This document shows, piece after piece, positions 7,374 through 15,952 of a stretch of DNA of 64,000 nucleotides. Made by a program: the position numbers and the translations under genes. The DNA is from JAJDUF01 sp965238265. Its GTDB lineage: Bacteria > Chloroflexota > UBA11872 > UBA12225 > JAJDUF01. The notes under the pieces are model-generated. The model worked only from the letters and a program-made list of their open reading frames with translations, was not told the DNA's origin and made no database searches. The stretch covers positions 2,976,001-3,040,000 of the forward strand of contig OZ250185.1 in NCBI GenBank assembly GCA_965238265.1, read 5' to 3'. Each line of letters begins with the position of its first letter. The stretch's first letter is position 1.

Positions 7374-9887
7374 CTACGCTAACTGGCGCACCAACTCCGC
7401 ATATTCGTCGGCCAGTATGCTCGCCTGCTGTGACGACGGCGCCTCGGTATAGATTCGGAAGAGGGGCCGGTCCGGGTCCGGGAGCACCAGGCTCCATTGA
7501 TCGTCCAGATCAAACCGTACACCGTCAATCTGCGCGACATCGCGATTGCGATTGTGCTCGCGTGCGCGCTGATGGAGGCCACGCATCACCTTCCCCTTCA
7601 CTTCCCACGGACTTTCGACCTCGGCGTGACCCATGTGAAACGGCGGCAGCGAGGCGATGACCTCAGACAAGCTGACGCTCTCCTGCGTGAGGTGTTGCAG
7701 CAAGCGTACGCTGGCCATCATCGCGTCGAAGCCCGGATGGAACTCGGGAAAGATATAGCCGCCTTGACCATCACCGAGGAAGTCTGGTGGATCGGTCACC
7801 GCTCCGGTGGCCATGAGCGCGTCCGGTGTAGCACGGGTGCGGCGCACACGCCCCCCCAGCTCTTGGGCCAGGCGCTCGAAGATGAGCGGCGCCGTGACGG
7901 GTACGCCGACCGTTGCGCCGGGCATAGTGCGCCACACCAGCACGGCAAAGGCGGCCAGCGCGGTCATGCCGGCCAGCTTCTGCCCCTGCTCGTCTACCAG
8001 GGTAATGGACTTACCGTCATGGTCAAACAGGCCCCCAAAGGTGGGGCCGACGGTTGCGGTGATCTGGGCGAGCTGGCGGTGGTCGCGCTCAACGTCAGTC
8101 GGACTGCGCATGGTGAAGGGCTGGCCAGTGGCTGCATTGATCGGGATGGAATCCACGCCCAGGGTTGCCAGCAATGGCTGCAAGATGGCTGATGCCGTGC
8201 CCAGACCATAGTCCAAGACCAGGCGACCATCACTTTGTCTGAGGACTTCTTGCTCGACGTGGCGGCGGAACGCCTCGCGGTAACGCAGCGCCACTGGATC
8301 GCCGATGACGGTGATACTGCCGATTTCTTCGGGTGGCACGCGCCGGAAGTCCTCGCGGAAGAAGACGGTCTCGATCTTGCGCTCGGCACTCTTCGCGCTG
8401 TTCAACCCGGCGCTATCGAGAATCTTGATGTCCACCATCCGGCGGTCGTGGGGTGAGGTGCGCACGTGAATGCCGCCGGCGACCGCGGAGTGCTGCGTCT
8501 CGTAGCGGGCGACCGGGATGGGCTGGCTGCCAATATCGAGCACGTCCACCGCTGCCGACGGCAACCCGGAAATGAGCGCCCGCTTCAACATGCGGGCGGG
8601 GCGGGAGAGATCGCGGTTGACGGTGACGCGGGCGCCGATGGGCAACGTAGAACCGTAGGCGGCGCCGAGGCGCGCCGCGAACTCCGGGACAAGCTCGACG
8701 TTGGACAGCCCGGTAACACCGGAGCTGCCGAAGATGGTACGGCGCCCCTGCTGACCCCAGATGATGCTCTGGCTCACGGTGGCGCCGTCGTCCACCACCT
8801 TGTCCGGCCACAGCTTGACCTTCGGCCGGATGATCGCGCCCTCGCCCAGCGTACACCCGTCTCCGACGACGGCGCCCTCGAACACCGCAGCGCCGTTCTT
8901 GAGCAGGCACTGGCGGCCGATCAGCGCGCCGTGGAGATTCGTGCCGGCGCCGAGATAGCAGTTGGCCCAGATCACCGAGCGATCAATGTGCGTTCGTGGC
9001 TCGACAATCGTATAGTCGCCGATGACGGTTGGCCCGTGGATCACCACATCCTCGCGGATTTCGACATGCTTGCCGAGGCACACCGGGCCATAGAGCCGGG
9101 CGCTAGGGGCAATGCTCGGTTTGCTGTCCGGGGTGATCCACAGATTGCGCTCCCGAACGACACCGGACACGTCGAGACCGGCCTGTCCACGGAGCATATC
9201 GGCATTGCTCCGCATGTATTCCCCAAGGTCGCCGATGTCCCGCCAGTACCCCTCGGCCACAAAGCCAACCATCGGATCGCCGTTCCGCAGGAGCTGCGGA
9301 AAGACATCCTGGCTCCAATCCACCATCTTGCCCTTGGGGACATAGCGGAAGATCGCCGGATCGAGGACATACATCCCCGTGTTGACCGTATCGCTAAAAA
9401 CCTCGCCCCAGCTCGGCTTCTCCATGAACTGGGTCACTCGACTATCTTCACCGAGAATAACGACCCCATACTCCAACGGGTTGGGCACCCGATGGAGGAC
9501 CAGGGTAGCCATCGCCTGCTGCTGCCGGTGGAAAGCTATCGGCGCCCGGAGGTCAAAATCGGTCAGTGCATCGCCGCTGATGACCAGGAAAGGCTCGGTC
9601 AGCAGGTCGGCTGCATTTCGCACGCTGCCGGCGGTGCCGAGGGGCGTTTCTTCGATAGAGTAGGTAATCGAGACGCCGAAGTCCTGCCCCTCGCCGAAAT
9701 AGTCCTGGATCAAGTTCCCGAGGTACTGAACTGTGACCACGATCTCGGTAATGCCGTGCCGCCGCAACAGCCCGAAAATGTGCTGTAGCACTGGCACGTT
9801 GAGGATCGGCACCAACGGTTTCGGACGGCCGAGGGTCAGGGGACGCAGCCGCGATCCTTCGCCGCCGGCCATCACGACTGCCCTCAT
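7374..9887 (-). CDS. Mannose-1-phosphate guanylyltransferase / phosphomannomutase-like fusion
   Basis: An 837-residue, three-part protein. Residues 1-235 are a nucleotidyltransferase with the signature MAGGEGSRLRPLTLGRPKPL, activating sugar-1-phosphates to NDP-sugars. About residues 250-370 form a left-handed beta-helix of hexapeptide repeats (VVIHGPTVIGDYTIVEPRTH ...). From about 390 on is a phosphomannomutase/phosphoglucomutase fold, but the canonical TASHNP phosphoserine loop reads VRTSPHDRRMV, so mutase activity may be lost or altered. This fusion is known from Cyanobacteria, Actinobacteria and Chloroflexi. It heads a four-gene minus-strand operon. The ATG at 9887 is well placed before MRAVVMAGG. 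Confidence 0.9.
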   Translation of the reverse strand: MRAVVMAGGEGSRLRPLTLGRPKPLVPILNVPVLQHIFGLLRRHGITEIVVTVQYLGNLIQDYFGEGQDFGVSITYSIEETPLGTAGSVRNAADLLTEPFLVISGDALTDFDLRAPIAFHRQQQAMATLVLHRVPNPLEYGVVILGEDSRVTQFMEKPSWGEVFSDTVNTGMYVLDPAIFRYVPKGKMVDWSQDVFPQLLRNGDPMVGFVAEGYWRDIGDLGEYMRSNADMLRGQAGLDVSGVVRERNLWITPDSKPSIAPSARLYGPVCLGKHVEIREDVVIHGPTVIGDYTIVEPRTHIDRSVIWANCYLGAGTNLHGALIGRQCLLKNGAAVFEGAVVGDGCTLGEGAIIRPKVKLWPDKVVDDGATVSQSIIWGQQGRRTIFGSSGVTGLSNVELVPEFAARLGAAYGSTLPIGARVTVNRDLSRPARMLKRALISGLPSAAVDVLDIGSQPIPVARYETQHSAVAGGIHVRTSPHDRRMVDIKILDSAGLNSAKSAERKIETVFFREDFRRVPPEEIGSITVIGDPVALRYREAFRRHVEQEVLRQSDGRLVLDYGLGTASAILQPLLATLGVDSIPINAATGQPFTMRSPTDVERDHRQLAQITATVGPTFGGLFDHDGKSITLVDEQGQKLAGMTALAAFAVLVWRTMPGATVGVPVTAPLIFERLAQELGGRVRRTRATPDALMATGAVTDPPDFLGDGQGGYIFPEFHPGFDAMMASVRLLQHLTQESVSLSEVIASLPPFHMGHAEVESPWEVKGKVMRGLHQRAREHNRNRDVAQIDGVRFDLDDQWSLVLPDPDRPLFRIYTEAPSSQQASILADEYAELVRQLA

Positions 9888-10095
9888 GGCTCCCCCCGTG
9901 GGTTCAGACCGTCCTGTGCCTAAAGTGACGTGTTGCTAGCCTAACATGGTACCCCGAAGTCCCTGGTTGGGCAATGAAACTCGGCTGTTGGCATACGCGG
10001 CGCTACACGACTGTCACACACTCGGCGTTACGCTGCCGGGCATCCCGCAGAGACGCGCCGGGGGTGGCGCGTTTCCTGTGGTACAGTCTGCCGCA

Positions 10096-10434
10096 GTGAA
10101 CGAGCACGGCGATACCTCGGAGCGTAGCGAACAACTGGGCGTGGTTGTCCAGCGTTTGGTGGCCGCGCTCCGGCCGGAACGGATTTACCTGTTCGGCTCG
10201 CGCGCCCGGGGCGATGCCGACCAAGACAGCGACTTTGACCTCCTCGTCGTGGTGCCGGAAGTCATCGGATCGCCCTACCGCCTCCACCAGCAAGCCCTCG
10301 GCGTGCTATGGGGGCTGGGGGCGCCAGTGGACGTGCTGGTGGTGAGCCGAGAACGCTTCGAGCGGCAGCGTGGGGTGGTCGCTTCGCTGCCGGCAACCGT
10401 CGAGCGCGAGGGACGCCTGCTCTATGCCGCCTGA
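10096..10434 (+). CDS. MNT-type minimal nucleotidyltransferase (orphan antitoxin-like)
   Basis: A GTG at 10096 starts a 112-residue protein carrying the polymerase-beta-like nucleotidyltransferase signature LFGSRARGDADQDSDFDLLVV (GS-x-A-R-G ... D-x-D). Such minimal nucleotidyltransferases usually act with a HEPN-domain partner encoded directly downstream, as toxin-antitoxin pairs in which MNT AMPylates HEPN. The frame can be extended to 9946 but the added part does not look like protein. An ATG at 10424 overlaps the stop by 11 bases, exactly where a coupled HEPN gene would start, yet what follows is not HEPN-like and runs into the converging bactofilin gene. Confidence 0.8.
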   Translation: MNEHGDTSERSEQLGVVVQRLVAALRPERIYLFGSRARGDADQDSDFDLLVVVPEVIGSPYRLHQQALGVLWGLGAPVDVLVVSRERFERQRGVVASLPATVEREGRLLYAA

Positions 10435-10450
10435 CGATCCCAAGGCAGAG

Positions 10451-11665
10451 CTAGAGCGCCCGCTGCTCGGCGGCGCTGCGGCCGGCCAGCAGTGCGGCGC
10501 CGAGGCCGAGCACAGTGGCCAAGACGCCTACCAGCCAGCCGACAAAGGGGATGGCCTCCAGCAAGGCGAGCACGATCAGTCCGACCACCAGCGCCAAGAA
10601 GCCGGCCGGCCGGTCACCTGAGCTGAGGCGCCCCATAATCATGCCCCCGACGAGTAAGGCCACGAACACCGGGCTGATATAGAGCGCCAGCGCAAAGAGG
10701 CCCAGCGCGGCGAGCGGCAACGGTATCACGGCGAAGACGCCGCCGGCGCCGAAGATCAGTGCGAAGATCAGCAGCACGATGCCCCCCACGACGACAATCG
10801 CCGGCACCGTGGCAATGCCGACAATCACACCCATCAGCAGGCTGGCTCCCAACCGCTGCCGCAGTTGGGTTACGGTGCGGTCCATCCAAACTCGGGCCGT
10901 GGCGAGGAGCAAGAGGCCGAGCAGCGCCAGCACAACGATCCGCGCCACGCTCCCGTGGACCGTATCGCGGGCGGCCTCGCCGGCATCGGCCGAGAAGTCG
11001 GCCCGCGGTGCCTCGCGCAACACCTGCCCCGTCACGACGCCGGCAGCAAGCTGCGCTTCATTGGCGCTGCGGTACCGCAGATCGCCATTGATCCGCGCAC
11101 TCGGCTCGACCACCAGGTTGCTGACCTCGACATCTACGCCCTCACCGACGGCAGCTGCCAGGCGCAGCGTATCGGCGACACCCAGCACACGCCGCTCGAC
11201 ATCGCCGTTGAGTGTGACCTCCCCGGCGGCGACTAAGAAGTCCCCACCGACACTACCGGCGCCTGTGACCTCGACAGTCTGGCCCAAGGCGAACACATCG
11301 CGGCCCACGGGGGCGGCAATGATGATCTCCTGTCCGGCGGCGCGGACCCCGCGTTCAATCGGTCCTTCGATCCGAATGGTCGTACCGACGGCATTCACGC
11401 TGCCGTTGATCGTCCCGCGAATGGTGACGGTTGTCCCGGCGGCGAACACATCTCCGTTGACGGTGCCTTCAATGATGATCGTCTGCCCGGCGACGAACAG
11501 GTCCCCGTCTATGGTTTCGTTGGCGCCGATCCGAACCGTGTCTTCATCGGCGCGAAACTCGGCTGCGTCCACCGGCGATACAAAGAGCACGAGCGCGAGC
11601 AGCCCCAGCACGATAGCGACGCATGGGAGCATCATCGGCCGCTGCCATCGCAAATTGTGATTCAT
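10451..11665 (-). CDS. Membrane-attached bactofilin-like polymer-forming protein
   Basis: 404 residues from an ATG at 11665 (TGAGGGAC lies a few bases upstream; 11677 is an alternative). A signal-anchor (LPCVAIVLGLLALVLFVSPVDA) is followed by many six-residue beta-helix turns (IDGDLFVAGQ, VNGDVFAAGT, INGSVNAVGT), the repeat style of bactofilins. The C-terminal ~150 residues hold several transmembrane helices (GIATVPAIVVVGGIVLLIFALIF and others). This two-part form (extracytoplasmic beta-helix plus membrane domain) is widespread in Chloroflexi and Firmicutes and probably scaffolds the envelope. It converges on the MNT gene with 16 bases between them. Confidence 0.8.
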   Translation of the reverse strand: MNHNLRWQRPMMLPCVAIVLGLLALVLFVSPVDAAEFRADEDTVRIGANETIDGDLFVAGQTIIIEGTVNGDVFAAGTTVTIRGTINGSVNAVGTTIRIEGPIERGVRAAGQEIIIAAPVGRDVFALGQTVEVTGAGSVGGDFLVAAGEVTLNGDVERRVLGVADTLRLAAAVGEGVDVEVSNLVVEPSARINGDLRYRSANEAQLAAGVVTGQVLREAPRADFSADAGEAARDTVHGSVARIVVLALLGLLLLATARVWMDRTVTQLRQRLGASLLMGVIVGIATVPAIVVVGGIVLLIFALIFGAGGVFAVIPLPLAALGLFALALYISPVFVALLVGGMIMGRLSSGDRPAGFLALVVGLIVLALLEAIPFVGWLVGVLATVLGLGAALLAGRSAAEQRAL

Positions 11666-11787
11666 GTTGTCCCTCATCTGCTTGAGGGCGTTGAACTATA
11701 ACACCATGGCGCAATCTGCCGTGATCGGCCCCCCTATGGCCCCCCCCCCCGCTGCGGCAGGAAGACGGCACAGGGGCAGCCGCTGTG

Positions 11788-11842
11788 CAGGGGGATGGTA
11801 GTTCCCTCCCCTGTCGCAACGGGGGAGGGTTAGGGTGGGGGC
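11788..11842. repeat. Interspersed repeat family C copy
   Basis: A block centred on TTCCCTCCCCTGTCGCAACG then GGGGAGGGTTAGGGTGGGGG. Near-identical blocks occur at 13244-13302, 46528-46585 and 47721-47779. All four are intergenic. It lies between the bactofilin start and a small membrane gene. The run of C at 11735-11750 next to it is part of the same repeat region. Confidence 0.7.
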
Positions 11843-11856
11843 CATACCCTCCCGCC

Positions 11857-12072
11857 TCACCCCGGCTCACCTCCGGCCGGCGGGGGAGCGGCGATGGCGA
11901 GCCAGACGGTGCCCGCACCCGCGAACAGCAACCCCATGCCCGCTGTGACGGCCGCCCCCCCGCGGCCGACGGCCAGGATAGCCACGCCTCCAGCCACCGC
12001 CAGCAGCCCGACAACGGCGCACAGCCAGCGCGTGCGTTGGCCGAGCGTGATGTCCGGTTCAGAGGTGTCCAT
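11857..12072 (-). CDS. Small two-helix membrane protein
   Basis: 71 residues with two clean hydrophobic segments (LCAVVGLLAVAGGVAILAVG and TAGMGLLFAGAGTVWLAIAA) separated by a short polar turn, N-terminus MDTSEPDITLGQRTRW. Nothing identifies a family. The amino-acid pattern of two alternating hydrophobic helices with flanking charges supports a real gene. It follows the PHP-hydrolase gene on the same strand with 36 bases between, so it may be co-transcribed with it. Confidence 0.5.
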   Translation of the reverse strand: MDTSEPDITLGQRTRWLCAVVGLLAVAGGVAILAVGRGGAAVTAGMGLLFAGAGTVWLAIAAPPPAGGEPG

Positions 12073-12108
12073 GCTGATCCATAACAGGAGGACTACTGCC
12101 TCTCCTCG

Positions 12109-13056
12109 CTACTGTTCATCAAGCCAGACCGGCTGGGTGAACAGCCGCCGCCCGTCGTCGTCTACGGCCTCGATCCGCACGTAGCGCTCCGCCGCGGGCG
12201 CCCGGAAGTGCCCGGCTACTGCATACACGGAATGCAAGGTACGGCCCTCGGCGCCGATGAAGTGCAGCTCCTGCGCCTCAGTGACGGCGGCCGTAATCTC
12301 CCGGCCGTCGCGCCGCACGTGACTCAGCCGCGCGCGGCAGCCCGATTCGAGAGCGTAGCACGCGCCCCGACGCAGCCCCGCCACGACGGCTGCGGCCGTG
12401 AGCGCCGCGGCCTGCACCAGCGTCGCGCCATAGCGCCCGATGTTCGCCACTTCATGCGCGTCGTTGGTCAGGACGCCGTAGACCCGCTGCCCCCGGCTCA
12501 AGACGGCATCCCAGAGACCGAGACTGTCCGAGATACCGTGGTTGCGGGGGTTCAGCTCCAGGTGCGTCGCGCCATGCCCGATGGCCGCAATCACGTCGGC
12601 CTCCGACCAGTGCCGCTCCGGCGCCCCGGCCAGCGGATGGTTGACCACGATGATCGGGGGACAGGCGAGCCGGCGTAGCTGCGCGAAGGTAGCCCACGTT
12701 GGGGCGCTTTTCCCGACGGGCGTTCGCAGGGGAAAGGCGCCCACGTGGACGGGCTTCCCGGTGGTCTCGGCTGGCCCGTTCGCCGGGGCGCCGGGGATGG
12801 TCAGGCTCATCTCCGAGCCACCGATGAGCAGCAGCGGCCGGTCCGCTCCCGCCCGGGCCGGGGCAGCGTGGCAAAGACCATCCGGCCCGCAGTACGGCGC
12901 CCGCTGGTGGACGGCATCGTGCTCGGTGCTGACGCAGAAATCGTAGCGCCGATGCCGGTAGGTCGCCAGCATCTCCGGCATCGTGCTCCGTTCGCAGTGG
13001 AAGTGCAACTCGCCTTTGTACCAGCGCCGGGCGGCGCCATGGGTTGACGCGCTCAT
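12109..13056 (-). CDS. PHP-domain metal-dependent hydrolase
   Basis: The characteristic PHP metal motifs are visible: KGELHFHCERS (H-x-H), FCVSTEHD, IVVNHPLAG, HLELNPRNHG and LTNDAHE. This family uses two or three metal ions to hydrolyse phosphoesters. The frame is open to 13233, but the upstream part is low in protein character; the ATG at 13056 (MSASTHGAARRWYKGEL) starts just before the first motif and gives about 315 residues. No strong Shine-Dalgarno supports either start. The C-terminal part after residue ~230 looks like a beta-sandwich add-on. Substrate unknown. Confidence 0.75.
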   Translation of the reverse strand: MSASTHGAARRWYKGELHFHCERSTMPEMLATYRHRRYDFCVSTEHDAVHQRAPYCGPDGLCHAAPARAGADRPLLLIGGSEMSLTIPGAPANGPAETTGKPVHVGAFPLRTPVGKSAPTWATFAQLRRLACPPIIVVNHPLAGAPERHWSEADVIAAIGHGATHLELNPRNHGISDSLGLWDAVLSRGQRVYGVLTNDAHEVANIGRYGATLVQAAALTAAAVVAGLRRGACYALESGCRARLSHVRRDGREITAAVTEAQELHFIGAEGRTLHSVYAVAGHFRAPAAERYVRIEAVDDDGRRLFTQPVWLDEQ

Positions 13057-13243
13057 CGGCGTAGACACCGGTCCCACGGACCCGACCGGGGCCAGAGTGC
13101 GGTCCTGCGATATTGCATCGAGCACTGTACCTGGTGCGATGATTGCGCCGCAGCGCGGCACGTTGCCAAGGAGTATGCCAGGAGGTCTCCTGGAGGCGCT
13201 GTAGCCGGCACCTTCAGGGAAGCGGCCGGTCATGGCCTCCTGC

Positions 13244-13302
13244 TCTGCAGGGGGACGGTGTTTCCCTCCCCTGTCGCAACGGTAGATGGTCAGGGTGGGG
13301 GC
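13244..13302. repeat. Interspersed repeat family C copy
   Basis: Second copy of the CCCTCCCCTGTCGCAACG-type block, here with a diverged right half (GTAGATGGTCAGGGTGGGGGC). It occupies the divergent space between the PHP gene and arsA, so the arsA promoter must lie in or after it. Confidence 0.65.
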
Positions 13303-13347
13303 CGGTCAGCGGAACAGGCGATATACTACAGAGACTAGGGAGCTGCC

Positions 13348-14514
13348 ATGCGAATCATCCTCTACACCGGCAAGGGCGGCGTCGGCAAGACGAGCGTGGC
13401 CGCCGCGACCGCCGTGCAGTGCGCCGCCCAGGGTCTGCGGACCATTGTGCTCAGTACCGACCCGGCGCACAGCCTGGCAGATTCGTTCGATCTGCCGCTT
13501 GGCGCCGAGCCGGTCGAGATTGTGCCCTGTCTCTGGGGACAAGAGACGGACATCTTTCACAACATGCAGCTCTATTGGGGCACCATTCAGGAGTGGCTCC
13601 ACTCGCTGTTCACCTGGCGCGGTCTCAATGATGTGGTTTCGGAAGAGATTGCCGTCCTCCCGGGCATGGAGGAGCTGGCCAGCCTGCTGTGGATCAACGA
13701 GCACCACAGTAGTGGCCACTACGACATTATTATCGTTGACTGCGCTCCGACCGCCGAAACGCTGCGTCTGCTGACGTTCCCGGAGGTGGGGCGCTGGTGG
13801 CTGGAAAAAATCTTGCCCTTGGAGCGCCAGATAGCCAAGGTGGTGCGCCCGATCCTGCGCCCGATGACCGGTATCCCGATACCGGATGAGCCGGTGTTCG
13901 ACGCGGTAGAAGACCTGTTCCGCCGACTGGAGAAGCTCCACGATCTGCTGGTCGGTCCTGATGCCAGCATGCGGTTGGTGCTCAACCCGGAGAAGATGGT
14001 CATCAAGGAGGCGCAACGCACGCTCACGCAGCTCAATCTGTACGAGTATCAGACCGACCTGATCGTCTGCAATCGCGTGCTCCCTCAGGGGGCACAGGAG
14101 GGCTACTTCAGCACGTGGCTGGAGACCCAGCAACGCCACTTGGCAGACATCGCCGACGGCTTCGCGCCGATCCCCCTGCTCACGATCCCGTGGTTCCAGG
14201 AAGAGGTGGTGGGCTTGGAGCGCCTGCGGCAGATGGGGCAAGTCCTCTTTGCCGACAAAGACCCCGCGGCCAAGCACTTCGAGGGCCGCTCCCACGTCGT
14301 CCGGCGCGATGGCAATACCTACACGCTCCGGCTGCCCTTGCCGCTGGCTACCAAAGAACAGGTCGGCCTGCTGCGTACCGGCGAGGAATTGGTCGTGCGT
14401 ATCGGCAGCGTGCGGCGCAACATCGTCCTGCCCTACGCCCTCGCGCAGCAAGACATCACCGGCGCCCGGTTCGAGGGCGATACCCTGGTGATCGCCTTCG
14501 ACGGGAAGCGATGA
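13348..14514 (+). CDS. arsA: ArsA/Get3 family anion-transporting ATPase
   Basis: 388 residues with a P-loop of the deviant type near the N-terminus (YTGKGGVGKTSVAAA), switch region STDPAHSLADSFDLPLG, and DCAPTAETLRLL, all hallmarks of the ArsA/Get3 ATPase family. After residue ~300 a small beta-rich domain (VRRDGNTYTLRLPLPLATK ... FEGDTLVIAF) matches the HSP20-like tail of bacterial ArsA homologues. Only one ATPase half is present. No arsB, arsR or arsC is nearby, so an arsenite-pump role is doubtful and a Get3-like protein-targeting role is equally possible. AGGGAGCTGCC precedes the ATG. Confidence 0.9.
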   Translation: MRIILYTGKGGVGKTSVAAATAVQCAAQGLRTIVLSTDPAHSLADSFDLPLGAEPVEIVPCLWGQETDIFHNMQLYWGTIQEWLHSLFTWRGLNDVVSEEIAVLPGMEELASLLWINEHHSSGHYDIIIVDCAPTAETLRLLTFPEVGRWWLEKILPLERQIAKVVRPILRPMTGIPIPDEPVFDAVEDLFRRLEKLHDLLVGPDASMRLVLNPEKMVIKEAQRTLTQLNLYEYQTDLIVCNRVLPQGAQEGYFSTWLETQQRHLADIADGFAPIPLLTIPWFQEEVVGLERLRQMGQVLFADKDPAAKHFEGRSHVVRRDGNTYTLRLPLPLATKEQVGLLRTGEELVVRIGSVRRNIVLPYALAQQDITGARFEGDTLVIAFDGKR

Positions 14515-14545
14515 CGAGCGTGCTCGGCGGGCCGGGGCAACTGCG

Positions 14546-14600
14546 CCTCACCCCCCGGCCCCCTCTCCATAGCCAAGCGATAGAGAGGGGGAGTCTGCCG
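14546..14600. repeat. Palindrome family B copy
   Basis: CCTCACCCCCCGGCCCCCTC followed by TCCATAGCCAAGCGATAGAG and AGGGGGAGTCTGCC; nearly the same layout as at 325-377, including the trailing GGGGGAGTCTGCC. It lies between the ends of the convergent arsA and dehydratase genes. Confidence 0.65.
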
Positions 14601-14672
14601 CGCCGCCCGGAGCACCAGGCAGCGCACCCTCCTTGTGCTCTCCGTGGCTAAAAAAACTACCCCTGGGGGCTA

Positions 14673-15809
14673 CTACCACCCGGACCAGCTACCGTCCTCG
14701 TGTCGGTATTGGCGGATGGGCATCCGTTGTGGCGGCAGCGCGGCCAGCGCCGCGGCGTCTACCTCTACCCCCAGGCCCGGCTGACCGGATAGCCGGAAAT
14801 ACCCCTCCACCACCTCATAGGGATATGGCTCCCGCAAGATCGAGAAAAACTCGCGGTAGTTGCCACCACCTTCCTGGATCAAGAAGTTGTGGATGGCGGC
14901 GTCCACGTGCAGCGCCGCGGCGGTCCCCACCGGGCCGTTGGCATTGTGTGGCGCAATCCACAACTGATACAGCTCCGCCAATTCGGCGATCCGGCGCAGG
15001 CCCGTGATCCCGTAGGCGTGACACACATCGGGCTGGAGAATAGCGGCCGCGCGGGCGTCGCAGAGATTGCGGAACTCGGTCAGCGCCATCAGCTTCTCGC
15101 CGGTAGCGATAGGCACCGGACTCTGCTGGGCTACTTCTACGAGCGCCCCAATGTCGCCCCATTGGGTTGGCTCTTCGAGGAACAGCGGCCGGTAAGGGGC
15201 AATCGCCGCGGCCAGCGCCACGGCCAGGAGCGGTGTGGGGCTGCCGTGGGCGTCCAGCAGCAAGTCCACGTGCGGCCCGGCGGCGGCCCGCAGCGCCGCG
15301 AGCACCGCCACCGTCTCGTCAATCGCCCGCCGGTCCCACGGCCAGCGCCGCTGCTCGGCGGGATTGGCCTTCAGCGCCGTCAGCCCTTGCGCGGTCCAGT
15401 GTCGTGCCTGGCGGACGGCCTCATCCACGTCGAGGAAGGTGTAGCTGGCATAAGCCCGCATCTTCCGGCGTCGCGCGCCACCGAGCAGCTCATACACCGG
15501 CGCCCCACGCGCCTTGCCGACAATATCCCAGAGGGCAATGTCAATGGCGGAGAGGGCGCTACCGAGAATCGGGCCGCCCTTCCAGGGGAAGCGCCGGGCG
15601 AGGTCGTCAACCAGGCGGAGGTTGTCCAGCGGGTTGCGGCCGAGCAGCAGTTCCCGATAGTTGTGGATGGCGGCAGCAACCACGTCCTCCATCCACTCCA
15701 TGCTGCCCTCGCCCCAGCCATGAATACCCGCATCGGTCTCGATCTTCAGCAGCAGCGCGTTGCGGGTACCGCGCCAAAAGGTGTACGTCTGCAAGCGGGT
15801 AATCTTCAT
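14673..15809 (-). CDS. Enolase-superfamily sugar-acid dehydratase (mandelate racemase type, galactonate dehydratase-like)
   Basis: 378 residues from an ATG at 15809 preceded by GGGGAGG. Two domains: an alpha/beta capping domain (1-120) and a TIM barrel. Metal ligands fall at LLLDAHG (Asp), FLEEPTQW (Glu) and IATGEKLM (Glu). The catalytic base pair region has ILQPDVCHAYGITG and the His in IAPHNANGPVG, as in D-galactonate-type dehydratases, which remove water from aldonic acids. It fits the sugar-acid theme of the window. The upstream ~65 bases are an imperfect copy of the region upstream of the giant membrane protein at 18540. Confidence 0.85.
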   Translation of the reverse strand: MKITRLQTYTFWRGTRNALLLKIETDAGIHGWGEGSMEWMEDVVAAAIHNYRELLLGRNPLDNLRLVDDLARRFPWKGGPILGSALSAIDIALWDIVGKARGAPVYELLGGARRRKMRAYASYTFLDVDEAVRQARHWTAQGLTALKANPAEQRRWPWDRRAIDETVAVLAALRAAAGPHVDLLLDAHGSPTPLLAVALAAAIAPYRPLFLEEPTQWGDIGALVEVAQQSPVPIATGEKLMALTEFRNLCDARAAAILQPDVCHAYGITGLRRIAELAELYQLWIAPHNANGPVGTAAALHVDAAIHNFLIQEGGGNYREFFSILREPYPYEVVEGYFRLSGQPGLGVEVDAAALAALPPQRMPIRQYRHEDGSWSGW

Positions 15810-15863
15810 CGCGCCTCCCCAGCCCCGGCGATATAGCCTGGATAATACCCCAAGGGCAGGACC
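15797..15863 (-). promoter_or_regulatory. Upstream repeat / possible shared promoter, copy 1
   Basis: On the plus strand this reads GTAATCTTCATCGCGC...GGCGATATAGCCTGGATAATA then CCCCAAGGGCAGGACC. It matches 18530-18596 (GTAATATTCATCGCGC...GGCGGTATAGCCTGGATAATA, then CCCTAAGGGGAGGACC) and in both cases covers the first codons and immediate upstream region of a minus-strand gene. On the coding strand it offers GGGTATTATCC and GGCTATA, which could serve as a -10 element with a short leader. Confidence 0.45.
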
Positions 15864-15952
15864 CCAGCGGCGCTTAGGGAGGGCGCCCCTTTCCTGCCTC
15901 ACCCCCGGAGCCAGGGAGTCCGCCGGAGGCAGGCGGGGGTGAGGTGTGGCCC

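Noticed and set aside
8466..9788. Long plus-strand frame (440 residues) opposite the nucleotidyltransferase/mutase gene
   Set aside because: Antisense shadow; no recognisable motif and compositional bias of an antisense frame.
13348..14514. An arsenic resistance operon
   Set aside because: Only the ATPase is present; no arsB, arsR, arsC or arsD gene is adjacent, and the neighbours are a PHP hydrolase and a dehydratase.
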